A DNA stretch of 37,257 nt, taken from NCBI GenBank assembly GCA_049644265.1, contig JBARRO010000132.1:1-37257 (forward strand), read 5' to 3'. Position numbers and translations under genes: made by a program. Under the pieces are notes generated by a model. That model did not search any database and was not told where the DNA came from. It saw only the letters and a list, made by a program, of their open reading frames with translations. This DNA is from JBARRO01 sp049644265 (GTDB taxonomy: Bacteria; Bacteroidota; Ignavibacteria; UBA10030). How positions within the stretch are numbered: position 1 is the first letter of the stretch; every line of letters begins with the position of its first letter. This document shows positions 1-5,855 of this stretch, piece after piece.

Positions 1-95
1 GCAGGCCACACAGTTCACTGGGAAACAGACCCCCAGCACCGGAAGCATACTCCCTTCGTCAGGTGGCCAATGCTTGACTCAGGGAGAAAACTAAC

Positions 96-524
96 TTACC
101 ATTGGCACCACTGCAGGGGGCTGGTCAAAATCTCCCCATCCAGAAAGCGGACCTTGCTCACATATGCAACGCCTGTGTAAAATGAGAAATCGCCGGATGT
201 CGTGACGGCCCATCTACCAGTCACAGATTCTGCGGGAGCGATTTCCTTCATACTTAGTCCACCTGTTTGGTCGAGGACTTCATTCCAGATGTCGAAAGAG
301 ACAAGTCCGATTTGTAAGGCAATAATCCTTCTCTGTGAGACATTCTTGTATTCCAGAATATGATAAATACCCTCTGAGAGGTATTCATCTCCTGCCACAT
401 AAGTGGCCCTGTACGAGCTAATCTTGAGAGGAGCATCAGGTTGTCCGATAATCTTGGCAGACGGCTGAGCAGGAGTCTGAACCGAGAGAGATGCGAGAGT
501 AAGTAGAATCAGTGTGGTTTTCAT
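96..524 (-). CDS. Small secreted protein of unknown function
   Basis: A 142-residue protein with a clear Sec signal peptide (hydrophobic run over residues 3-13, then an AQP-type cleavage region near residue 20). The mature part is short, rich in beta-prone residues, and ends CQW. I do not recognise a family. The ATG is preceded by no strong Shine-Dalgarno sequence. It lies 43 nt downstream of the membrane protein at 568-1032 on the same strand, so the two are probably co-transcribed. It is likely periplasmic or exported. The signal peptide is seen; the operon link is inferred. Confidence 0.7.
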   Translation of the reverse strand: MKTTLILLTLASLSVQTPAQPSAKIIGQPDAPLKISSYRATYVAGDEYLSEGIYHILEYKNVSQRRIIALQIGLVSFDIWNEVLDQTGGLSMKEIAPAESVTGRWAVTTSGDFSFYTGVAYVSKVRFLDGEILTSPLQWCQW

Positions 525-567
525 AGGCGTCTGATTAAGAATGTAGTTTGCTTGCTAACGGTTGCGG

Positions 568-1032
568 CTAACCTGCGGCACTCCGGTCAAGCTCTTCGCG
601 TCGAACGATTTGAATTGCTGCAATCATACCGATTATTTGTGCCCCGACCTCGACCACAAGTCTGACAACATACCCAAATGTCCAATCGATTTGAGCTGAT
701 TGTTTTCCAAACAGAAAAGTTACTGGGAATAACATTAAAACATATGCCCCCAATATGACCATTCCCGCGACAACCCTGTTGTTCGGAGCTACTTTCATTG
801 CCACTGCCATGCCCGCGAATGTCGCACTTGCGAAGCGGGAAAAAACAAATAACGGACCTAGAATATAGTGGCCAGCGAATCCAAAGGCCGGTATTACGTC
901 TTGGACTAGTTCCGGGTCGATTCGTTTGACGCCAAAATCGAATATCGAAATTGAAACGATATATGCAAAATAGGCTACCGGAAGAGCACCTACCCACCTG
1001 ATACCGATTATGATCGATGCTTTGTGAAGCAC
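568..1032 (-). CDS. Small integral membrane protein of unknown function
   Basis: A 154-residue protein with about four hydrophobic segments (near residues 10-32, 50-75, 86-108 and 118-142) and a charged C-terminus with RREELDR. It starts with GTG at 1032, with a GAGGAG Shine-Dalgarno about 8 nt upstream on the minus strand. I recognise no family or catalytic motif. Its base composition is more A+T rich than genes right of 5500, in keeping with the neighbouring retron genes. It probably forms a two-gene unit with the secreted protein at 96-524. Confidence 0.7.
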   Translation of the reverse strand: MLHKASIIIGIRWVGALPVAYFAYIVSISIFDFGVKRIDPELVQDVIPAFGFAGHYILGPLFVFSRFASATFAGMAVAMKVAPNNRVVAGMVILGAYVLMLFPVTFLFGKQSAQIDWTFGYVVRLVVEVGAQIIGMIAAIQIVRREELDRSAAG

Positions 1033-1188
1033 TATTAGAACTCCTCGCCTATTCCTCTAAAAAGTATACTGGTTGGAGTCAACAATCATTTCAATAGGAA
1101 CAAAACCGCATCCGCATCTCGCGTCAGAGGTTCGACCCACCGCACGAGACACCCTGTCGGCCCGAGTTGATGGAAGTTGTTATTTGAT

Positions 1189-1377
1189 TCAATTCTTCTT
1201 GTGAGTGGCAACGCCAACCACCAATCCCAAAATCGCGCCAATCAGCGCCATACCTGCAACACCAGGAAGATTGAGTATCATTCCGCTCAAATTTACTCCA
1301 AGTAATTGCTCCATGGCGAAGCCGACGAGGCCGCCGACAATTCCGAATCCTATCGCACCAAGTATTCCGCTGCTCAT
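1189..1377 (-). CDS. Very small glycine-rich two-TM membrane protein
   Basis: A 62-residue peptide made almost entirely of two hydrophobic, glycine-rich segments (residues 4-25 and 30-57) ending in a basic HKKN tail. This is the layout of GlsB/YeaQ/YmgE-like transglycosylase-associated membrane peptides, but similarity beyond composition is uncertain. The ATG at 1377 has a weak AGGGA upstream. Its orientation matches the other small membrane genes to its left. Function unknown. Confidence 0.6.
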   Translation of the reverse strand: MSSGILGAIGFGIVGGLVGFAMEQLLGVNLSGMILNLPGVAGMALIGAILGLVVGVATHKKN

Positions 1378-1454
1378 AGCTGAGATCCCTTCCGTTTGAT
1401 ATTTGTGAAAAGTTCTACCTATGTTGAGTCGAAGCTACCGGTTAGAAACGCAAA

Positions 1455-1490
1455 AACCTCTTCAGTCCAAAACTTCAGACTCAAGAGGTT
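1455..1490 (-). terminator. Strong hairpin followed by a T-run (minus strand)
   Basis: An 8-bp perfect outer stem (AACCTCTT at 1455-1462 with AAGAGGTT at 1483-1490) continues through one mismatch into 4 more pairs around a 10-nt loop. Read on the minus strand the stem runs into TTTTT, as in an intrinsic terminator. No recognisable gene ends just upstream of it on the minus strand; the nearest is the small gene stopping at 1933. Confidence 0.55.
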
Positions 1491-1932
1491 CCATTTGGTT
1501 CGCACTAACTCAGCCCCCTTCAGGCGTAATGCAATGTAGTTAGGAGCGGCATGAGATGCAAGATGTCAACTTAGGCTGTCCTTAGAACTCCCTGAGATTG
1601 TCCGCCCAACTCTCTTGGCCCGGATTGAAAGAACAATCCCTTTATTCTCGCAATCGACTTTCGTATTTTCACTCATGCGGCCTGAGCTATCCGGGTGCAT
1701 GGGGTAAGCGGTTGAACCCGCCGACCTCGGCCCAACAAACCCGGGCGTTTGGGTCGCTTTTTGTTTTTTCCGAGCTATTGCTGATAATGGCCAATCATGT
1801 GACTTTGAAAAGCAGCCCGAGCGCTGTGGTGGCGGCCTCTATGTGCCACCAAGGTCTAACTGAACCAACTAAGAATCAAAATTGAATGAGTCAATTACAC
1901 AGGTGCGTAAAAAGTTGTCTGCAGGAATGCCT
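1491..1932. other. Gene-free stretch between small genes
   Basis: About 440 bases without a convincing protein gene. It lies between a minus-strand terminator-like hairpin (1455-1490) and the small gene at 1933-2166, and contains a plus-strand terminator-like hairpin (1731-1753 plus T-tract). Some tRNA-like words (TAGCTCAG and GGTTCAA on the minus strand, 1680-1730) do not fold into a tRNA. It could hold a small RNA; nothing firm can be said. Confidence 0.4.
1731..1771 (+). terminator. Terminator-like hairpin with T-tract (plus strand)
   Basis: CCCA-ACA-AAC (1731-1740) can pair with GTTTGGG (1747-1753), giving seven pairs around a 3-nt bulge and a 6-nt loop. It is followed by a T-rich tract with runs of five and six T. 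No plus-strand gene ends near it, so the transcript it would stop is unknown. Confidence 0.4.
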
Positions 1933-2166
1933 CTATCGATGTTTGTTCATGACTTCGCATTCAGTAAAAATCTCGTCAACAGAGATGTCTACTCCTGGAT
2001 AACGTTTTCGCAACTCATGGTACAGGTGGACGACCTGCGAAGGACGCCCTTTTGTAACAAGGAGTCCTTCTTCTGAGACGGCTTCATTATTGTCAAATGC
2101 GAGAGCATTATATGTGCCGTCAGCATTCTTCTTGCATTTTATTTCTAGAGATACAGGTAATGGCAT
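1933..2166 (-). CDS. Small hypothetical protein in the retron island
   Basis: A 77-residue soluble, charged protein from the ATG at 2166, which has GGAG about 7 nt upstream. An in-frame TTG at 2178 would add four residues but overlaps that site. The sequence is well mixed, with a beta-rich first half and a helical C-terminal half carrying acidic residues (DEIFTECE). I do not recognise it. It is divergent from the RNase HI-like gene at 2406. Confidence 0.5.
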   Translation of the reverse strand: MPLPVSLEIKCKKNADGTYNALAFDNNEAVSEEGLLVTKGRPSQVVHLYHELRKRYPGVDISVDEIFTECEVMNKHR

Positions 2167-2405
2167 AATGGACTCCAAGACTTGTCTAGGCAGCTGGATG
2201 GGTTCGGGCGACCGAAGACAAACCCCTGCGCCGAAACGGCGGAAAGGTGTGGAGTTTTTACGGGTTTAGGAGTTTAGAAGTGGGGTTGTTACTTACATCA
2301 AGCTTGATATACGAAAAATAAGACTGAGAGTCAAAACTTTTTCGAACAAGCTTAACCTGCACTCTTAGTCTCCACATCACGCAGAAATCCAGTTATCTTA
2401 GGAGT

Positions 2406-3233
2406 ATGTTCTACGATCCGTATGCTCTCGTCATTCACATCGACGGTTCCGCATTCGACAATCCTGGAGGTGAGGGCGGAATCGCGGGCATCGTTGAGTA
2501 TCCGGATACGATGAACCGTGAAACAGAAACCATTTTTCAGATCGGATATGAAGAAACGACAAATCAGCGGATGGAGTTACTAGCCTTCATTGAGGCATTG
2601 GAATGGGTTCGAACAAACAATGAGTTACTTGGCGGATCTCGTGTTGTGGTTCTTTCAGATTCTCGGTATGTCTGCGACAACCTCAGCCGTGCAAGATATT
2701 GGAAGAAAGACAAATGGCGCAACAGAAATGGTCGTCCAGTGGAAAACTCTGACTTGTGGGACAGAACCCTTTCCTTGATGCCAAAACTCGGCAGGAGACT
2801 AGATCTGCAATACGAAGTAGGAAAATCCAACCCCATTGGGAAAGATGTTGATAAAAAGGCAAAACAAGCTGCAAGTGGTCTTCAGAAAAACAGAGATACT
2901 GGTTTTAGGGGAGGCGAAATCTCTCGCACCAAATTGCCCGGAGATGTTGCCACAATGTTTCACGCTTGTGGCCAAGAGGCATTGATTAGGATCTATCGGA
3001 AAACCGCACTTTTCCAATTCAAGAGAAAGGACTGCAAGATAATTTTCGAACTCATCTCAGAAGAAACAGGGACGTCAATCTCAAAACATTTCGCATATGC
3101 CACCCCGGAAATTGAGGATGGATTGCACAGAAACCACACCTATAGAGTTTTGTTCAATGAAAATCCGGGAAATCCGAGAATTGAGAGAATGATTGAAGAG
3201 TTGAAGGTTGGAGCAGATGAGAAAACAAATTGA
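2406..3233 (+). CDS. RNase HI-like protein with unknown C-terminal extension
   Basis: A 275-residue protein. Residues 7-156 match type 1 RNase H, which cleaves RNA in RNA-DNA hybrids. The carboxylates are visible: D13 (HIDGSAFDNPGG), E57 (NQRMELLAF), D85 (LSDSRYV) and D149 (KDVDKKAKQ). Residues 98-119 (YWKKDKWRNRNGRPVENSDLW) match the basic handle region of bacterial RNase HI. The usual GH-x-GH loop before the last Asp is replaced by EVGKSNPIGK, so the flexible catalytic-loop His is missing. Residues 160-275 form an extra domain I do not recognise, unlike the roughly 155-residue housekeeping enzyme. The gene converges on the retron RT, 41 nt away. Retron msDNA synthesis needs RNase H to remove template RNA, so a dedicated maturation or effector role is an inference. 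Confidence 0.85.
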   Translation: MFYDPYALVIHIDGSAFDNPGGEGGIAGIVEYPDTMNRETETIFQIGYEETTNQRMELLAFIEALEWVRTNNELLGGSRVVVLSDSRYVCDNLSRARYWKKDKWRNRNGRPVENSDLWDRTLSLMPKLGRRLDLQYEVGKSNPIGKDVDKKAKQAASGLQKNRDTGFRGGEISRTKLPGDVATMFHACGQEALIRIYRKTALFQFKRKDCKIIFELISEETGTSISKHFAYATPEIEDGLHRNHTYRVLFNENPGNPRIERMIEELKVGADEKTN

Positions 3234-3274
3234 GCAGGGTGATAAAGCTAGGCGTTCTAATATTCTCGTCGAAT

Positions 3275-4228
3275 TTATGAATTCGAAGTTTGGATTTCTG
3301 TGCCGGGCGATTCTTCTTTTCTGAGCATTCTCAGCTTCCTTAAACTCTCATCCATGAAGGATCTTTCAAGTTGCTGTGCAGCCAGAATCCTTCCAATCGC
3401 CCTTTGAATTGATTGGGTGTCACTCCTGTGGGATTTTTCGATCTGTTTCAGGTCGTCGATTATTTTCTTTCTCAGTTTATTGGGAACAACGAGATCTCCA
3501 GATGGCGAGATAACACAACCGGTTACTGTCTTGAATTCGCCGGCCTCTTTGTATTTTAGTTTTGAGTTCTTCAACCGAAGCTCCACAGTCTTTAATAGAT
3601 TGCTCACCTTTAGGTGAAAAGTCCTGAGAATCACGTGAGGGCTTGAAAATGTGATATCGTCCACATATAGGGAGAACTCCATACCATTCGACAGGGCCAG
3701 ACGTGATAAGGTCTCAAATACTCTCGAATACGCCCAATAGGCGATGACTTGGCTGACATGGCTTCCGGTCGGGATGTGCCCGTTGTAGGTCAATACATTT
3801 GTAATCAACCAAGCTACGTCCTCACTCATCCTGAGTTCATAATGGAAGAACCTAAAGATGAACTCCGCTCTCGAACTCTGATAAAAGGATTGAATGTCGA
3901 CCTTCAGCACGAACTGGTTTTTGACGTGCGGCATTGCATTGTCGACATATGAGATTCCGGCTCTGCCGGAGTAAAGAAACCGAGGAAGTTCAATCCTTTG
4001 CAGAAGTTTAAACAGGCGCAAATGGATTCGCTTTCGAACACCGACAGGTTCTTCAATGATACGCCCTTTTCCGAGGCTGCTTCTTGTCTCGAAAACGTTG
4101 TAACAGGAATCATCTTCAAGCCTTTTGAGGGTATCTAATTCGACTCCCAAAAGGGAGCAAAGCTTTCTTTTGTTCTGGAGGCCATAAAGTGGGGAAAGCC
4201 TTAGGGGGTAGGTTTTATGTTGACGCAT
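3275..4228 (-). CDS. Retron-type reverse transcriptase
   Basis: A 317-residue group II-related RT with the hallmarks of retron enzymes. The N-terminus has the SPLYGLQNKRKL-type start, and NAMPH (97-101) is the retron-specific NAxxH motif. D111 in LKVDIQSFY is the motif A Asp, TGSHVSQ (154-160) is the motif B region, YVDD (188-191) is the metal-binding catalytic core, and VTG (235-237) is the second retron-specific motif. No endonuclease or maturase domain follows. I chose the ATG at 4228: it gives the normal retron RT N-terminus and overlaps the upstream XRE gene by 14 nt, implying translational coupling. The frame is open up to 4405, but that stretch lies inside the HTH gene. The enzyme would reverse transcribe part of a structured RNA (candidate at 4657-4994) into msDNA. 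Retrons are known anti-phage systems; the role here is inferred. Confidence 0.93.
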   Translation of the reverse strand: MRQHKTYPLRLSPLYGLQNKRKLCSLLGVELDTLKRLEDDSCYNVFETRSSLGKGRIIEEPVGVRKRIHLRLFKLLQRIELPRFLYSGRAGISYVDNAMPHVKNQFVLKVDIQSFYQSSRAEFIFRFFHYELRMSEDVAWLITNVLTYNGHIPTGSHVSQVIAYWAYSRVFETLSRLALSNGMEFSLYVDDITFSSPHVILRTFHLKVSNLLKTVELRLKNSKLKYKEAGEFKTVTGCVISPSGDLVVPNKLRKKIIDDLKQIEKSHRSDTQSIQRAIGRILAAQQLERSFMDESLRKLRMLRKEESPGTEIQTSNS

Positions 4229-4505
4229 TCTCAATTTTCTGCAGAAACTGGATGGTCTTTCGACGAAGAAACGCTCGCAGGTCACCGCTCTTTCTTCCGC
4301 GTTCAATTTCTTCGGAAAAGAACAGAAGCGATGAAGGTGAAGTTTTGAAAATCCGCGCATACCTTCGAACCAGTTCCAACGTTGGCGCTTTCTTGCCGTT
4401 CTCAATCTCAGACAGGTAAGGAGCAGAGATTTCTAATTCCTTCGCCATTTCTGTCAAAGTAAGATCGTGGAAAACCCTCAATAATCTGAGCGCTTCATTA
4501 AGCAT
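4215..4505 (-). CDS. XRE/Cro-type HTH protein, retron partner
   Basis: A 96-residue protein. Residues 5-62 form an XRE/Cro helix-turn-helix domain (LTLTEMAKELEISAPYLSEIENGKKAPTLELV in register), followed by a basic helical tail of about 35 residues. The ATG at 4505 has only a weak GGATG upstream. Its last 14 nt overlap the RT start, so the two are one translational unit. Small HTH partners are described for some retron types. In such systems the partner may be the effector or a regulator; the sequence alone cannot decide. A palindrome at the -35 region of the upstream promoter (5028-5060) would suit autoregulation. Confidence 0.9.
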   Translation of the reverse strand: MLNEALRLLRVFHDLTLTEMAKELEISAPYLSEIENGKKAPTLELVRRYARIFKTSPSSLLFFSEEIERGRKSGDLRAFLRRKTIQFLQKIENAST

Positions 4506-4656
4506 ATATCATCATCCATCAAGTTGGTTTAGAATGAGAGGTTAGTCCTTGGTGGCCTTCAGGTAGACTCTAATCAGAAGGAAGACCAACTCAATTACTT
4601 TTTGTCTTCTCTTCCAAAGGAGTCGCATCCATCTGCTCACTAGAACACGACTGGGT

Positions 4657-4994
4657 GTTGCTACTTTGTTGATAGGCATAAGCCTTTTTCCTTCCCCGCA
4701 TCCCGGCTCCCTGTAATGGTAGCCATCGGCGTTGCTTTAGAAAGGAAGAGGTTCCCACGCCGTTTTTCACCTCTCAGCCTAAATTGCCAGCGCTCATTGC
4801 TTTAGCGCTGGCCTGTAGCATCATTACGAGTCGATACGCACATATTGCACATATTCATATGCGCACGAGTCGAGTCTTGGTGCCACAAACATTTTGAGCA
4901 TCACAATTTCGATGCTCACAGGCATCTTCCGATGCCCCCTTATCAAAGAACGAGCAAAAGCCTCCCTTCAAGCACAGCTTGAACGGGTAGCAAC
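4657..4994 (-). ncRNA. Candidate retron msr-msd RNA
   Basis: A gene-free, hairpin-dense stretch directly upstream of the HTH-RT pair on the same strand. The ends carry a perfect 8-nt complement, the expected a1/a2 pairing: GTAGCAAC at 4987-4994 and GTTGCTAC at 4657-4664 (plus-strand letters). After the 5' end (high coordinates) come three compact stem-loops: 4967-4983 (7 bp, 3-nt loop), 4921-4936 (6 bp, 4-nt loop) and 4895-4918 (8 bp, 8-nt loop). Next come larger structures: 4847-4864, 4786-4812 (9 perfect bp) and 4747-4774. An 8-bp stem (4713-4720 with 4820-4827, one G-T pair) could enclose the last two. A sigma70-like promoter would start transcripts at about 4994. About 340 nt is long for a retron RNA, so the true ends may be narrower, and I cannot place the branching G. 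Confidence 0.6.
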
Positions 4995-5000
4995 GTCTTT

Positions 5001-5029
5001 AAGATAGCAACAAAAACAATCAAATGCAA
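5001..5029 (-). promoter_or_regulatory. Sigma70-like promoter of the retron operon
   Basis: On the minus strand TTGCAT (5024-5029) and TATCTT (5001-5006) are separated by exactly 17 nt. Initiation about 7 nt downstream falls near 4994, the outer end of the proposed a1 repeat. This agreement between promoter and RNA end was not used to choose either. Confidence 0.55.
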
Positions 5030-5060
5030 ATATTGTTCGCTAATAGCGAAACGAATATTT
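5028..5060. promoter_or_regulatory. Inverted repeat overlapping the -35 region, candidate operator
   Basis: A 6-bp inverted repeat TTCGCT-aat-AGCGAA (5036-5050) sits inside a second 7-bp inverted repeat (5028-5034 with 5054-5060, AAATATT/AATATTT). It touches the -35 box of the putative retron promoter. A short dyad with a 3-nt spacer fits a dimeric XRE-type repressor site. Binding by the HTH protein at 4215-4505 is an inference. Confidence 0.4.
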
Positions 5061-5173
5061 CCGAGGGCGGCGTCAACCCGAACCCGCCGGGGAATAGTAA
5101 TGTGAAGACGCAAATCGTTGAAAGAAAAGCGATTAAGTGTCCGCAAACGGTTCAACTTGACAATCCATCATTA

Positions 5174-5263
5174 TCACACCCCCACCTCAATCCTATTCAC
5201 CGCATCATGCAGCTCACTGGACACTAGGTGCGAATAGATCTGGGTTGTGAGTTGCATTTCATT
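5174..5263 (-). pseudogene. C-terminal remnant of a tyrosine recombinase (integrase)
   Basis: The minus-strand frame ending TGA at 5174-5176 reads MQLTTQIYSHLVSSELHDAV and on to NRIEVGV. This matches the end of phage/island integrases: the TTQIYSHL segment holds the nucleophilic Tyr, followed by a C-terminal helix. Upstream the frame degenerates and is stopped at 5318-5320, so the catalytic core (R, H-x-x-R) is gone. Only about 30 codons survive. It sits next to a tRNA 3' fragment, where integrase genes of tRNA-targeted elements are often found. Confidence 0.7.
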
Positions 5264-5315
5264 TCGAAACACTTTATCATCAACCAATCCACTGCAGAAG
5301 TTTTCGCAGTTCGAC

Positions 5316-5337
5316 TGCTAACACTTTGCTAACACTT
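5316..5337 (+). repeat. Doubled 11-bp word near the island end
   Basis: TGCTAACACTT occurs twice head to tail (5316-5326 and 5327-5337) without mismatch, between the integrase remnant and the tRNA 3' fragment. Directly repeated short words in this position can be integrase arm-type binding sites. That role is inferred. Confidence 0.5.
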
Positions 5338-5391
5338 GTCCCTCAATCCGGCTACTGAAAGCCCTGAATTCAAGCTGTTTTATCGCTGTGA

Positions 5392-5440
5392 AGGGCTTTT
5401 CAAGCCTGGAACACCAGTTCGAATCTGGTTGGGGGCACTA
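5392..5440 (+). other. 3' half of a tRNA gene, probable attachment site
   Basis: The segment reads as the anticodon arm to the 3' end of a class I tRNA: stem AGGGC/GCCTG (5392-5396, 5404-5408), loop TTTTCAA with a possible UUC anticodon, a 4-nt variable loop, a perfect T-arm (ACCAG-TTCGAAT-CTGGT, 5413-5429), acceptor strand TGGGGGC (5430-5436), then A and CTA. No matching 5' half (GCCCCCA) lies upstream, so it is a fragment. Elements that integrate into tRNA genes leave such 3' copies at the far end, which makes this the likely right boundary of an island extending leftward. AAAGCCCT (5358-5365) also pairs perfectly with AGGGCTTT (5392-5399), so a terminator hairpin may overlap it. Confidence 0.6.
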
Positions 5441-5448
5441 AACATGGA

Positions 5449-5554
5449 AGATTGTAGATTGAAAAGATGCGGGGTTTTTCAGACTAGGAGATTGTTGACT
5501 AACTGACGCGTTGTTTTTTCAATCTCCCATCTGCAATCTCACATCTCACATCAC
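5449..5554. repeat. Degenerate heptamer arrays
   Basis: Two short stretches show 7-nt periodicity. The first is agattgt/agattga/aaagatg (5449-5469). The second is caatctc/ccatctg/caatctc/acatctc/acatcac (5520-5554), ending just beyond the stop codon of the MoaD-like gene. The DNA between them shows nothing else. Confidence 0.6.
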
Positions 5555-5558
5555 ATCT

Positions 5559-5855
5559 TTACCCTCCCGCAATCGCACCGATGACCATGAAGGGCTCTCT
5601 GCCCGATGCGATGGTTTCGTCGAGTTGCAGGCTTGGCGGTGCAAGAGAAAGGTCTTCGCCGCAAGCGAAAAAGCGCAGAAACGGCCGGCGCTCTTTCGAC
5701 ACATGGTCCCGGATCGTTCCCTTAAGCATCGGATAGCGATCTTCGAGTGCGTCGAGAACAGACGCGATTGTCACCGGGCCTTCCATGGACAGCTCCACTT
5801 CCGGACCGACGTTTGCCAGCCTCCGGAGATGATATGGCAGGGCGACGCGAATCAT
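5559..5855 (-). CDS. MoaD/ThiS-like small beta-grasp protein
   Basis: A 98-residue protein with the MoaD/ThiS ubiquitin-like pattern: an N-terminal strand (MIRVALPYHLRRLA), a helix after TIASVLDALEDRYP, and a C-terminal diglycine (AIAGG) at the very end. The terminal GG is the site that is adenylated and thiocarboxylated in sulfur-carrier proteins. It may donate sulfur for molybdopterin or another pathway; a molybdenum hydroxylase is encoded at 19834-23619. Its ATG overlaps the stop of the upstream BNR-repeat gene by 4 nt (ATGA), so the two are translationally coupled. The specific acceptor is unknown. Confidence 0.8.
   Translation of the reverse strand: MIRVALPYHLRRLANVGPEVELSMEGPVTIASVLDALEDRYPMLKGTIRDHVSKERRPFLRFFACGEDLSLAPPSLQLDETIASGREPFMVIGAIAGG

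Noticed and set aside
1430..1573. 48-codon minus-strand open frame reading RLKGAELVRTKWNLL, faintly transposase-like
   Set aside because: No start codon context, and it runs through a strong terminator hairpin; too short to support.
1680..1730. tRNA-like words (TAGCTCAG, GGTTCAA) on the minus strand
   Set aside because: The parts are in the wrong order and the T-arm and acceptor cannot pair; no cloverleaf forms.
4229..4405. N-terminal extension of the RT reading frame
   Set aside because: It lies wholly inside the HTH gene in another frame, and the retron RT N-terminus begins naturally at 4228.
3749..4419. Plus-strand open frames antisense to the RT and HTH genes
   Set aside because: Shadows of strongly supported minus-strand genes.
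4826..4873. Direct repeat ACGAGTCGA (4826-4834, 4865-4873) considered as a CRISPR or attachment repeat
   Set aside because: Only two copies 39 nt apart, inside the hairpin-rich candidate retron RNA; better explained as part of its structure.
5024..5227. Plus-strand 67-codon open frame in the retron upstream region
   Set aside because: Antisense to the integrase remnant and overlapping promoter and operator; no protein-like features.
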